DNA of 64,000 bases from Mytilinidion resinicola (Eukaryota; Ascomycota; Dothideomycetes; Mytilinidiales; Mytilinidiaceae): assembly GCF_010093595.1 (NCBI RefSeq), contig NW_022985451.1, forward strand, positions 137,710 through 201,709. The letters run 5' to 3'. This document shows positions 23,901 to 35,327 of the stretch, in pieces. Position numbers and translations under genes: made by a program. The notes beneath the pieces are model-generated. The model was not told the origin of the DNA, did no database searches, and worked only from the letters and a program-made list of their open reading frames with translations. Each line of letters opens with the position of its first letter. Position 1 is the stretch's first letter.

Positions 23901-25025
23901 GAAGTCCGCGTGGTCGTCGATTCCTTGAACATCGTAACACTTCGATTTACTTGTGTAGATGTAGGATTGTGGTTGCTGTACGCCGAAAATCTCTGCAGTT
24001 CAGATTAGCATTTTGTGCACGCAGGGAATAATTATATCATACCTCGGTGGTTTGCCGAAGCGGCTTTTGTGAACTGGTAAAAAATGTGGAAATTGCGCTC
24101 GTTCACGATTTGTCCTACTACCCTGGACTTTTCTAACAAGTAGTTGTTGATGTTTGCTCCAACTGGCTCGCCCTGGGAATTGAATTGGATCTCGAGGTAT
24201 TTTCCGAATCGTGAGGAGTTGTTGTTCCTCAAAGTCTTAGCGTTTCCAAAGGACTCAAGCAAAGGATTCGTGGCCAGCACCATATCCTTGATCTCCTGAA
24301 TAGAAGAATTGCTACCTCCGGAGACGTTCGCAATATATTGCATTATCCGCTTCGCCGCCTCGGTTTTCCCCGCCCCAGACTCGCCCGATATAATGATACA
24401 CTGGTTTTCCTTGTATCCCTTCATGTTGTAGTAGGATGCTTCGGCGATGGCGAAGACGTGGGGGGGCATCTGAGGTTGTTAGCTGAAATACAAATCCGTC
24501 ATAGTATTCTTTTATATACCTCCAGCCTGTTCTTGCCCCTGTAGCTGTCGAGGACAGCATCGGTGTAGATACCCACTGTTTGGTGTCAGCATGGTTAAAG
24601 AGTGCGGTTATGATAGTATCACATACAATCTCGGAAAGGGTTGACAGAAACCAGCACATGGCCAATGTACGTCTACTAGAATGTCAATGAAGCTCTCGCG
24701 CGCAACTCCCGTGCGCTGCCTGATGCGGGGGCGGACGTACGTAGATTTCCGCATTTTCGAACCTCTTCTTCAAGTTGTCATTTATAGCCTCGTTGGAGAT
24801 CTTGCTGATCAGGGTAAGATCTGACACCCCGACTTCCTTCTTCTTCGTGCTCTCGAAGACGGCCTTCTTTGCGAATTGGGCCTTGGGGCCGGCGGTGGAC
24901 TGCTTCGAGCTGCTGGCATCCTTCTTGCGCCCGGCTCTCTTGGAAACCGCCTATAGTAGATTCAGACATTAGTTACTGCAGCCTTCTAGTAGTGACCTCG
25001 GTCGCGGGGCGGGTTGCAGTACCAT
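20943..25025 (-). CDS. myoA: Class I unconventional myosin
   Basis: This actin-based motor works in endocytosis and polarised growth at the hyphal tip. Minus-strand exons are 25025-25023 (ATG only), 24950-24741, 24672-24627, 24575-24520, 24469-24043, 23992-21952, 21903-21392 and 21337-20943. They give 1,229 residues with all phases consistent. The P-loop GESGAGKT is at about 134-141. Switch II-type DIYGFE follows, and the TEDS-rule residue is Ser362 ([10 protein letters not shown]), the usual PAK-site serine of fungal myosin-I. After the motor come IQ motifs ([24 protein letters not shown]), a basic TH1 lipid-binding tail, a Pro-rich TH2, an SH3 domain (about 1064-1125, TYRAVYEF to [11 protein letters not shown]) and a C-terminal acidic motif ending in EDEW, as expected for Arp2/3 activation. 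The start codon is alone in its exon. Confidence 0.95.
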
Positions 25026-25667
25026 GGTTCGTGCTTAAAGGTAGTGTCTCCAACCCAAAGCGCGTGGTGGCTTCCTTGGGCTCTGTTAGTAGAGGATCGC
25101 GGGGGCAGAGGGGCGACAGAGGGGCGACAGAGGGGCACACTCGGAAATAGGGTTCTGCGGTATGAGGGAGGTAGAAGGGAGGGCGCAAAAGTCTGTGCCT
25201 AGACGTTGCGAGCGAAAGTCGTCGCAAGCAATCGGAGGATGGCGGGCGTGTTAAGTTCGTCACGAATGTCAAAGCCACTGAGAGCACAGCCACGATTATG
25301 ATTGCCTTCGACATCAGCGACGCGCAAGCTTTGTAAAATCCACTTTCCGCGCTGCAACCTTGGTTCACATCAGTAACAGTTCACTGAAAATTATAAGGAA
25401 CCCTCTGTTCATTCCGAAGCAGAATCAAGGAGCACGATCATGAGTTCATCGACGCCCACAGCTATGAATAGAAGCAGACAGTAAGAGTCGGATCAGAAGT
25501 CCATGGCAGGACGATTTATCGAGAACTGTACATCTCATCGCTACGTTAACGGAGCCCCCTCAAAATATGGGGGTCTCATCAAGGCCCATGACGCCATATG
25601 AATACCAAAAGCCCTCGAACTCCATCGCTGAGAAAAGCATCAGAAAACTCCAAAAATGCTGTCATGC
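25026..25667. other. Promoter of myosin-I and 3' flank of polo kinase
   Basis: No gene is recognised. A GGGGCGACAGA unit is repeated near 25106-25135. Confidence 0.5.
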
Positions 25668-28404
25668 CTAGTTTTCATCGCCACCATAACGCCCGACCGT
25701 TACCCAGTCTTGCTTCTTGCTATCTTCGAGCTGTGGTCCGGTCCAGGAGAGCTTGTCCAAGTCCGTCACACAACCAATGCCACCACTAGCAATCCATTGA
25801 TCCATAAGCGTCACGACGAATTCGAGTTTCTTTCCCAAGAGGTTCGCCTCAGTAATCTTTCTGTAGGACATCGCTACGCTTCCCGTTCCGTGGAGCAGGT
25901 TGTGAATCGAGCTTTTCAAGACCTCGCGGTTACGTATGTACTTGAATGGGACCTGGCCGTATTCGGCGAGGTGCTCCGTGGCGTCGAGGGTAAGGCAGAA
26001 AAACTGGCAGTATTCGCCATCCGCCGAGAAGACGAGTTTCGTATGATCGGGGAAATTGAACTAAAGTAACGTTATATTGAGTAAGACGTCGGCATAAGAA
26101 AAGGTGAATGTGTACCTGGAACGAGCCATCTCCAAACCCCCAGACGCCAACATTGCCAAGCCGTTGGTAGAACCTCACGAATGAAGTCTGCATTGAGCTC
26201 GATGGCGTCGCCGGCCGCCCTTCAGTGATTCCAAGTTGCTGGCACATGTACTTCCCGAATTTCATCCAGATCGTGTTTGTAATCCTTCGGCGATCCTTCT
26301 CAACTGGAGCAACTCGTACCCCTTTGGCCCCACAATCAGTGTAGTACTCCAGCGGTATCTTCTCTACCAACTTGATGTCCTTCGCAACGTGCCCTAAGCA
26401 AGCATAACCGTCTCGAGCAACAACATGCGTTACTGGGTGCTTTGATGTTGCATTCAAGATGCAGCCAATGCTACCCTCCTCAAGCACATATCCCACCCCA
26501 TGCTTCCGGGAGTAATCAACCCATTTCGACACGAATGGGAGATGTGGTGGATTTGGACGAGCGGGAGCCCTAGACCGGCTAGTCAGAGCTTTTGCGACAC
26601 TGTCACGGAATTTTGAGACTCGGACAAGGACCGTAGCTGGATCCGTAAAAGGAATCATCCGGCTTTCGGTCTCAGGGGTTGTCAAGTCGATTATCGGAGC
26701 CGGCTGGGTCTGGGCTTGAGGCCGTCGCGTCTCCTCGTTCACGGAAGACTGCGGCTTCGGGTACGCCTTCACCGTGACCTCTTCCTGTGGCGCCTCGGTT
26801 GCTTTCGTTGTCTCTCTTGTGGATTTCGTTCGCTGAATCGCTCGAGGATATCGAATGGAACGTATAGGCGCCGTGCCAGCGGTTACACGGTCCGGGTTCG
26901 AGATTTTGCGCATGGTCCGCATTCGAGTTGGCTTTTCTGCCAGTCTTCTTACGGGTTCCGGCTCTTCAGGCTCCACGTTCTCTTTCGAAGACGGCACATC
27001 CTCCTCACCTTTTACGCCACGTCCCTCTCGCGCCCGATCATTTCCGGTCGTTTCTACTAGTGCTATGCCTTCAAATGAAGATTCCTTCTCTTCCACAATT
27101 TCACTCAAGCCGACAACCGATGATTTCGCTGGCCACGGCGCTCGTTCTGGAAAGGGTAAATAAACAACGCCATTGGTGAACGGCATGTTGGGTTGTTTCT
27201 GAAGGTCGATTTCTTTCTGGCAGTCTTTTGCGACCGACCTGATTTTCCGACCACCAAAAACTGTGAATGTTTTTCCCGGCTCCAATTCTCCTACCCCCGA
27301 TGCTTTGCATAATTTGTACCACTCTTCAGTATATCCTCGTCGAACGGTTGCAGGCGATGGAGGTCGGACTGCTGGCCATCTGGGGATCACAGATGTGCAT
27401 TTACTGTTGAGTTCCAATGGTATGTAGTTCATTTTGAAAAAGTCGTGGCTGACGATCTTATCCGGGTTTGGCCGATCGTTCTCGGGGACAAGTAATGATG
27501 ATACAACTTCGCGCAATTCGGCAGAGATATCGTTCGGGAACTTCGATAGATCAGGCCAGGTGTACTCTCCGTCCTTCAGCTTCTTGTAGATGTCCTCCCT
27601 CTTAGCGGCGTGAAAAGGTGCCCTCCCTACAGCAAGAGTGTACCTGCAAATGTTAGCACTCAACGGTTGTTGATGTAACCTTCACTTACATCATGATACC
27701 AATGGCCCATATGTCTACTTTCTCGTTGTGTCCGTGTCCTTGTCTCTCGAGCACTTCCGGAGCAAGGTAGTTGGGCGTCCCGCACATTGTCATGCGACGA
27801 ATGACCTGCATGTCGTGATTCGAGACGAGAAGCGCGGCTAGCCCAAAGTCTCCAACTTTGACGTTCATGTCCTTATCTAGGAATAGGTTCCCAGTCTTCA
27901 AGTCCCGGTGGACGATGTTTCGATGGTGTAAGTACTTGATAGCGCCGCAGGTTTGTATCATGAAACGACGGATTTCCGGCATCGTGAAGTACTTCCGCTT
28001 CTTGATAGCATCGGCGAGAGAGCCATTCTCACAGAGCTCAAGGACGACGTAGGTGTTCAATTCGAAGGAGAAGGCGCGGTAGAACTCGACGATGTTGGGA
28101 TGTAGGAGCTTGGAGTGTATTTGCAGTTCAGTCACAAACTATACCCGTTAGCTTTGAAATCTAGCTTTGAAACAGCAATGAGCAGTGAAATGAGTAGTCA
28201 TACCTTTTGTGCCAGTTTGGGAGGCTCCATCTTTGACTTGACAATCTTTAACGCGATAATGTTCCCAGTCCGATTGCCCTTCTCCAGCAGCTCCGCATGA
28301 TGGCAGATGGCAAAGCCACCCTTCCCGAGCTGGCGTCCCGTGACATACTGCAATCCGGACGGATCATTAACCACCGCAGGCGGCGCATCTGCGTGGACAG
28401 ACAT
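25668..28404 (-). CDS. Polo-like kinase
   Basis: This serine/threonine kinase controls mitotic entry, spindle function and cytokinesis. Minus-strand exons are 28404-28204, 28138-27690, 27643-26116 and 26060-25668, giving 856 residues with consistent phases. The kinase domain shows GKGGFA (about 27-32), ALKIVK, the catalytic HRDLKTGN (Asp146), DFGLAA and a T-loop MTMCGTPNYLAPE with Thr184 in the activating position. A long basic and proline-rich linker follows. Two polo boxes close the protein: PB1 around FVSKWVDYSRKHGVGYVL (about 586 onward) and PB2 from VRFYQRLGNVGVWGFGDGSFQ across the last intron to LMDQWIASGG. An in-frame ATG at 28521 would add 39 residues. I prefer 28404 because the extra residues do not resemble a kinase N-terminus. 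Confidence 0.94.
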
Positions 28405-28731
28405 GAGGGAGACGGGGTCGTGGTGATGGCCCTGGCGAAGTGGGTTGCAGAATTGGGAGCACGAACCGACCTTGAACAACAAACATAGAAATAGTGGTTG
28501 CCGGGCAAATCGGGAAGACACGGCCCGTGCACCCTATGTGACTTTCCGCAAGGCATCACCTCCATTCACCATTACGACCTGAGCAATTGACGATAGCTTC
28601 ATTTGCATGCAACATTACGATATGGACTACTCAATGTAATGGCTGCGCGCTCCTCTCGACACCCGCCTCTCAATGCCCGACTTTGACAACGCCCTCCTTT
28701 CGCACATTCGATCGACGACCCTTAAACCACC
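28405..28731. other. Shared divergent promoter, polo kinase / OPA3-like gene
   Basis: This is a 327-base head-to-head interval. No specific regulatory motif stands out. Confidence 0.5.
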
Positions 28732-29688
28732 ATGTCTTTAACTCTTAAGATCGGTTCGCTGTTTGTGCGAACACTGGCTAAGCCTGTTGCTGTGAGCTTC
28801 ACGCCGATTTGTTTTCAAGCTTGTTTGCTAATTAAGTCGAAATAGAATGCCATTAAGCGCAATGCCCACGAACACGAACGCTTCCGAAAATACTGTGTCC
28901 GATTCGCCCAAGGTCTTCATCGAATAGACATGCGCATGCGCCTTGGTCTCCTTCAGGACCCTGCGGTGATAGATCGCCAGATTGCGAGGGAGGTTGCGGA
29001 AGCTGAGGCTAGGAGGAAGAAGTCACAAGCACCGACCGTGAAAACAGAGGCCGAAATGAAAGCGGACGAAGCTCTCACAGCCAAGGAGAGAGAGGCAATA
29101 AAAGAGAAGGCGAAGCAAGCCCACAAGCCGAGGATCCGGCCACTTACGGAGGCCAAAGCTATCGAGACGGGTGCTAATTTCGTCTCTGAAGCATTCGTCT
29201 TCAGTGTAGCAATCGGCGTTATACTGTTTGAGAGATGGTATTCAAGTAGGAAGGAGAAGGGTCGCCGCAATGAAGTGCAGGAGGAGCTTGATGCCATGAA
29301 GGCTGAGATGACTACTCTTCGCGCCCAGGTGAAGGAAGTCGCAGCGGCACATATCCCAGAGCCTACGTCAAGCACACTGCTTGGGTTCTTCAAGGCAAAG
29401 CCTGAAAATGGGGCTGTGGACGGAAAGACAACAGTGTTCTCGAAGGCGGATTCTAAGCCTCTGCAACATGAGATCGAGTCAATAAAAGCAGAGATCACCA
29501 CACTTCGCACGCAACTGGACGAAGTAGGGACACACATACAACAGCACACACCCAAGCTGCTTGAATTTTGGACAACCAAGCCTGAAAACCATGCGGAGGC
29601 CACTGTAGACGCGAAAACGACAGGAGAGCCTTCAAGCACAGAAACTAAGCCTCCCACGGAGCCAACTACGAGCCCAAACCAAACATAA
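28732..29688 (+). CDS. OPA3-like protein with coiled-coil extension
   Basis: Exons 28732-28791 and 28846-29688 encode 300 residues. OPA3 proteins are small mitochondrial or peroxisomal membrane-associated proteins of unclear biochemical function. The OPA3 region covers the N-terminal 150 or so residues: LKIGSLFVRTLAKPVANAIK, HERFRKYCVRFAQGLHR, and a hydrophobic stretch FVSEAFVFSVAIGVILFERW. After it comes a C-terminal extension predicted to form coiled coils. In it a unit of the form LDAMKAEMTTLRAQVKEV...FFKAKPEN recurs as IESIKAEITTLRTQLDEV...FWTTKPEN, so the extension looks like an internal duplication. The first exon is confirmed by the ANAIK continuation. The gene is divergent from polo kinase. 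Confidence 0.88.
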
Positions 29689-30332
29689 TGTGCTTCTATA
29701 TAATCTTGTACACCATCCGACCAACCCCCTTCTCTGGATACGCAGTTGTGCGAAACAGCAGTCACGCATTGTATTCTCCTCTCTTGATACCGAAGGACCA
29801 TTTCATTTATCAGCGTCACGTATACTCCATTTTAAAAGTAAACATGTATCATACAGTCCATAACTCCACCTCTCCCAGCCGCTCCTCGGCTGCTCCGATT
29901 AGTTTTCCAGATGTTATCAGGACGGCGTTAACATTGGGGCTTGCTTTTACGGCGAACGACTCCACTTTCTTGAGAACTTTCCAGGGCCTCATTGGCCAGA
30001 TAAAGATGTTTCGCATCGCAAGCTAGAGCGGTTGCTGTGCCAAAATAGAAGATGGTACAGCCGTATTCGCTATATGCGATAAAATTTCACTAGAGTGAGC
30101 TGTATAAGAAAAACACATGCCTCGCCTTGAGGTACAATACGCAAATTCCCAGGTGCCACCCACCGTCTTGTTGTTCCCATGGTGTGGTTGAAGTGCCGCG
30201 TTCCAAGGTTCCTCACTCATCAACGAAACCTTCTCACAACGTCACTCCAACATCCCTCTCAACCGCAACCTCTAGCTCTGAGCACCATCTCCATCTTGAA
30301 CTCCCAACCAGCATCCCATACCCGTCGTCAAG
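29689..30332. other. Intergenic region
   Basis: This is the 3' flank of the OPA3-like gene and the upstream region of the next small gene. I see nothing else. Confidence 0.5.
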
Positions 30333-30824
30333 ATGAACCGACCTCCCTCACCCACCCCACAACGCCGCACCTTCGCAGCCTCTCAACCCTCCTCACACTC
30401 CCAACCTCAACCTCACCCTCACGCAACCGCCCACACCTCATCTCAACTCCTCAAACCACCCGCCCACCACAACCATCCCTCACGCCCTCCCCCACCACCC
30501 CGCCACATCCCCGTCGACCGTCGCCCGGGCGCACGCACTCCCCACATCCACATCAACCCGCCTGACCCCTTTGCGCCAAACCACCTCCAGCAGCCCAAAA
30601 TCACTATCCAGCATCTGTTGCCTTACTGCACGAAACGCGGCGTGCTGAATGAAGCGGATATCACAAATCTGGCGGAGGTGGCGGGGAGTTTGAGGGAGTT
30701 GGTTGCGATGGCGTTGCGAGGGGAGGTGGATGCGCTGGGAAGGGATGTGCTGGAGGGGGCGATGGGGGTGGAGATGGCGCAGGGGGTTCGGGAGTTTTGG
30801 GGGGAGGAGTGGGTTGTTGACTGA
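30333..30824 (+). CDS. Hypothetical protein, Pro/His-rich N-terminus
   Basis: This is a single-exon frame of 163 residues. Residues 1-85 are rich in Pro, His, Ser and Arg and look disordered. Residues 88-163 look folded and helical (ITIQHLLPYCTKRGVLNEAD, LAEVAGSLRELVAMALRGEVD) and end in FWGEEWVVD. I do not recognise the family. The sharp change from a C-rich to a G-rich coding strand at about 30660 is noticeable, but the frame continues through it. It could be a small subunit of a larger complex, but nothing in the sequence says which. Confidence 0.55.
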   Translation: MNRPPSPTPQRRTFAASQPSSHSQPQPHPHATAHTSSQLLKPPAHHNHPSRPPPPPRHIPVDRRPGARTPHIHINPPDPFAPNHLQQPKITIQHLLPYCTKRGVLNEADITNLAEVAGSLRELVAMALRGEVDALGRDVLEGAMGVEMAQGVREFWGEEWVVD

Positions 30825-31139
30825 AGAGTTTTCTTGGGGAAGAGGGGGGGATGAGAGGAGGAAGCTGGGGCCGAAGGGAATAAGAGCGAAAGTGAGGCAA
30901 AGGTGGCACAGTCTCTGACAAGTAAGGATGAAATGAGACTGTTCTGCTCGATGAGATGAGGTCGATATTGAAGAGGCTATGAAGGCTTTCATTGTTGAAG
31001 GAGTATACATTATCCGAAAGTTGAGAGAGGCGAAAAATTCGTCAAAAGCAGCCAGCCGCCGAAAGTCTTATTAATTCATGTCGTATCTAGTACTGTGCCC
31101 GAGAACGGTAGAATTGAAGTGCTTGAAAAGTCCATCTCG
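30825..31139. other. Convergent intergenic region
   Basis: This is the 3' flank of two small unknown genes. I see no other feature. Confidence 0.45.
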
Positions 31140-31650
31140 TCATTTGTCTGATTGGTCTAAAGCCTGCCTCTCCTCAATCCATTCCTCCTCGTTTTGGAAA
31201 GTGTGTGTGAGAACGTCCATCGGTGGATATAGCATGACCGGCTCCTCGAAGGTAATTGCGTAGCCTATGGGCACAACATGTCCTGAGATGGTTGGAGATG
31301 GGCCTCGGAGAGGCAGTATACAGCTCACCGACCCCGTCTTTGTGAATAGCGTGGCGCCCTTTCCAGACGAAGTGAGCCTCAGGATTCTGACAGACAGAGC
31401 GTTGTGGGGTATTATCTAGCACAGTAGGTGAGTCAGCCTTGTCAAATGCGTTATTCTCCAAGTTACAACACACCCGCTCCATGCGCAGAATGGCCATCTG
31501 GCCTTCAAGCTTCGGATCCGCGCATAGATATAAGCCATCCTGTACTTTGCGCCAGTCTGTCGTGGTATTGACCCACTGGCCGAATGCTTCTATCAGTACC
31601 GTGGCTGTGGACGACAGCTCGGTTTGTTTGAGGTGGTTTGGTCCGGCCAT
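31140..31650 (-). CDS. Hypothetical protein
   Basis: Minus-strand exons 31650-31329 and 31282-31140 encode 154 residues after removal of a 46-base intron (GTGAGC donor, CATCTCAG acceptor) that joins GVG to HVVPIGYAITFEEP in frame. Without splicing, the frame reads on to an unrelated end. No domain is recognised. The C-terminal part (PPMDVLTHTFQNEEEWIEERQ) looks folded and acidic. There may be an upstream exon, since the sequence just before the ATG stays open, but I found no splice site that fits. Confidence 0.45.
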
Positions 31651-32984
31651 GCGAATGGAAATGGACTGAAAAATGTAAAATAGCTGTACTTCGGGCAGAT
31701 TTCGCGATGATTGTACGTGCTATAATGTGCGTTGCATCGTGAAGATTCTGAAGTGGCGAAGATGTCTGGTAGCCTTGCTGTGCCGCACTCATACAGTTGT
31801 GCGCGTTTAGCGGCTTAGCTTACGAGAACTCGATGTCTTCGCACACCGGATAGCTATCTTGATCAGTTTCTATTCCGTATGGAGGCCTTATTGCGCCCTC
31901 GTCTTTAGTGCTGCCAGCCTTTCTCGAGCAGTGACATGTTAGTCATGCTAAATTCATCAGTGATCTACCTCAGCCTCATCTTGGCGCCTGCAAACTGCTG
32001 TGATCGATTAAGACGTAGCCAGAGCTGTGGCCTGTCCATTCTAAGATTGCGAAGGCCGTTTGTGTATGAACTTGTAGGAATCATTAAGTTGTCGGAATGG
32101 CAGGTTGGCTGAGCACGGGCCGGTTCCGAAGGGGAGTCCGAGTTCTGCACCGAGAGTTGTCCGTAGGACTCTGCTCTGTCTTGCGCGAATTATTGATTCT
32201 GCGGAATTCGTGCTTCTCCAGAGGACTATTGTAGAGTGATGGTGGTCGTGAGTCTTGTAGGTGTGTTTGTTTTGTGGGGAGCTCGTCGTACGGAGACGGC
32301 TAGGAAACTCGCGGCGAAAGTTTCCTTTCACGTCCACGTCTTCGGTGGACATTCCCCGGCTGTGTGCAGAAGACGGAGAGGTGCCATAGAGTCAATTGTA
32401 ATCAGGAGAGATCTAGAAGACATACAGATGGCTATTCGATGGTGAACTGTTCTGCGCGAGAAAAAATGACAATACGGAGAAATCTGGGGAGGCTCTCGAG
32501 CTTGTCCACGGCGGGGAGCATACTTTCACATGAAAAACAGGGGAATGGCTTTTCCCCAGATTTCGGGCTTCTCAGCGGCCAGTCGGTGTGAATGGGCGAC
32601 GGAGCGGCGAGGTGCACCAAGCTGACTCCACATCACGCGCTCCTGGGCCAGCCTTCACATGCGCAAGTGCATTTTCCCTTGGTTAGATTCGGCGCGTGAG
32701 GGTCAGCGAGCTTCGAGATTCAAAGGCTGAGCGATCGCACGAGACTCGCCCTTGACATCAACGCCGCTGTGATTTGCTGCATCCGCTCCACGGCACGCCT
32801 GCATCGAGTCTAGTCTGCCTCCAACGGCCGAGGCAATTACTGGTCTACTACACCTGCATCTTCTACATAACCCACGCAGCTCCCTCTCCGCCACCGAGGT
32901 CTTACGCTGTACCAGTTCTCTCCAGTCCTCTCCATCTCTTCTACTCCCGGTATTCCCTCCCTCTATACCCATTTCACCGCAAAC
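31651..32984. other. Intergenic region upstream of fumarate reductase
   Basis: This 1.3 kb stretch has no recognisable gene. Frames such as 32041-32352 (minus) have no motif support. The last 250 bases are pyrimidine-rich, like a fungal core promoter and 5' UTR. Confidence 0.45.
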
Positions 32985-35118
32985 ATGCCTGAGAGAGTCA
33001 TTGTTGTTGGTGCCGGCTGTAAGTGACGACATTCCCTCGGATACTATGCGGGATTGCTGCGGTAACTGACGCCCCCTCACAGTGTCCGGGTTGAGTGCCG
33101 CTCACACCATCTATCTGTCTGGCGGCAATGTCGTGCTCCTCGACAAGAACAGTAAGCTCTTTGACACATTTCCCGATCCTCCAAGTGCCGCGGGACTAAC
33201 AGCTGCCAGACTTCATGGGCGGCAACTCGACAAAGGCTACCTCGGGTATCAACGGTGCCCTCACAAGGACGCAGGTCGACCACAAGATCCAGGATAGCGT
33301 CAAGCAGTTCTACGACGACACGCTAAAGTCGGCGCGAGACAAGGCCCGCCCGGATCTGATCAAGGTGCTTACCTACAAATCCGCCGCGGCCGTTGAGTGG
33401 CTACAGGATGTTTTCAACCTCGACTTGACTCTGGTTTCGCGGTTAGGGTATGTTTTAGTCTTTCTCTCTACTCTTATTGACATTATTATGAGCATATATT
33501 AATCTGAATTTCAGAGGACACTCCTTCCCGCGAACACATCGTGGCCACGATGCCAAGTTCCCCGGTATGGCCATCACATACGCTCTCATGCAGCGGTTTG
33601 AGGAGTTAGCCGATGCCGAGCCAGACCGAGTCCAGCTCATCAAGAAGGCTAAGGTGACCAAGGTCAACAAGGACGGTAACAAGGCGACTGGCGTGACATA
33701 CCTCTTCAACGGGAAGGAGACGGTTGTGGATGGCCCTGTGATATTGGCTACTGGTGGGTACGCTGCCGACTTCACGGAGGACTCGCTCCTGAAGAAGCAT
33801 CGCCCGGATACATACGGCCTGTCGACCACTAACGGTGCACACGCCACCGGTGACGGACACAAGATGCTGATGAATATTGGCGCCAACGGCATTGATATGG
33901 ACAAAGTTCAGGTGCATCCCACTGGTCTGGTAGACCCCAAGGACCCACACGCAAAGACAAAATTCTTGGCTGCTGAAGGTGAGAACATTCTACTGCCTTT
34001 GCACGATCTGTCACTAACTTCAAATAGCTCTTCGTGGTGAGGGAGGTATCCTCCTCAACTCCAAGGGTGTGCGCTTCTGCGACGATCTCGGTCACCGTGA
34101 CTACGTCTCAGGAAAGATGTGGGAAGAGAAGGAGAAGGGTCTATGGCCCATCCGACTCGTCCTCAACTCGAAAGCCTCCAACATCCTTGACTTCCATACC
34201 CGTCACTACTCCGGCCGTGGTCTAATGAAGAAGCTTACCGGCAAGGAATTGGCGAACGAAATTGGCTGCGGCGAGGCCGCCCTGAAGGCCAGCTTTGATG
34301 ACTACAACGCCATCGCCGACGGCAAGAAGAAGGATGAGTGGAATAAGAAGTACTTCCACAACCTCCCCTTCAGCATCGACGACACCTTCCACGTTGCCGA
34401 GATGGAGCCCGTGCTACATTTCACCATGGGCGGCATTGAGATCAACGACCAAGCACAGTGCCTAAACTCCGAGGGCAAGCCCTTCGACGGCCTCTTTGTT
34501 TGCGGTGAGTTGGCTGGTGGCGTCCATGGCGCTAACCGTCTCGGTGGCTCTTCCCTCCTTGGCTGCGTTGTCTACGGACGTGTAGCCGGAGAGTCCGCCT
34601 CCAAATACCTCTTCCAAAACCTCCTTAAGAGCGGTGGTGGCTCAGCCGCCTCGCGTCTCGGCCAAATCTCCCTCCACATCGACCCCAACACCCCCGGCAA
34701 GGTCTCAGTAGAATGGGGCTCCGGCTCCGGCTCCTCTTCCTCCTCTAGCACCGCGCAACAATCGCAAACATCCGCTAGTCCCGTCCTAAAAGAGGGCGCG
34801 GACTCCGCCGACCCAGGCAAGGTCTCCTCAACCGCAAACGTGAAGGACTTCAAGATCCCCGACAAGGAATTCTCCCTTGAGGAAGTCGCCAAGCACAACA
34901 AGAAGGAGGATCTATGGATCGCAGTCAAGGGCATCGTGCTCGATGTGACAAATTGGGTAGACGAGCACCCCGGCGGCCCACAGGCGCTGTTCTCGCACAT
35001 GGGCAAGGACGCGTCGGAGGAGTTTGAGATGCTGCACGACGACGAGGTGATCCCGAAGTACGCGCCTGAAATCGTGATCGGTCGGGTCAAGGGGCAGAAG
35101 GTTACGTTGGAGTATTAG
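32985..35118 (+). CDS. Soluble FAD fumarate reductase fused to cytochrome b5
   Basis: This enzyme reduces fumarate to succinate, re-oxidising flavin carriers when oxygen is low. Exons 32985-33018, 33083-33151, 33210-33447, 33515-33978 and 34028-35118 encode 631 residues with consistent phases. The FAD-binding fold starts at residue 4 (VIVVGAGLSGLSAAH), followed by NFMGGNSTKATSGINGA, a second FAD/substrate region with HPTGLVDP, and LRGEGGILLN. The active-site region has HFTMGGIEIN and GGVHGANRLGGSSLLGC. The flavoprotein ends near residue 480. A Ser/Gly-rich linker leads to a cytochrome b5 domain (about 550-631) with the heme ligand motif DEHPGGPQAL and a second His in EEFEMLHDD. This fusion is known in filamentous fungi. 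No targeting signal is obvious. Confidence 0.93.
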
Positions 35119-35327
35119 AGACGATGATGAGCCGTTGAGCCCTTTTTTGATGGATACGTGTACTTGTAGTATTTTGGGGGGAATTTGCTTGAGCTATGGA
35201 GTTTCGTTCGAAAATTACCTAGCTTGCGAATGAATAGATCTGAGATACATGTTCACAAGGTTTGCGACGTTCCGTGGTGAGGTGATGTCTGGGCCGAAAA
35301 GTGCCGAGGGTCGAAGTTTGAGACGAT
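35119..35327. other. 3' flank of fumarate reductase
   Basis: This is the probable 3' UTR and terminator region. I see no repeat unit here yet. Confidence 0.4.

Noticed and set aside
24973..25368. 131-codon minus-strand frame overlapping the myosin-I start
   Set aside because: Despite a short hydrophobic stretch, it lies in the myosin-I leader and first intron in another frame and does not join the motor.
29688..30026. Plus-strand frame of 112 codons after the OPA3-like gene
   Set aside because: It overlaps the stop codon and 3' region of that gene and has no motif or start context.
31505..31792. Upstream exon for the hypothetical gene at 31140-31650
   Set aside because: A GTACAA donor and a TTTTTCAG acceptor exist, but the phases do not match, so the join would break the frame.
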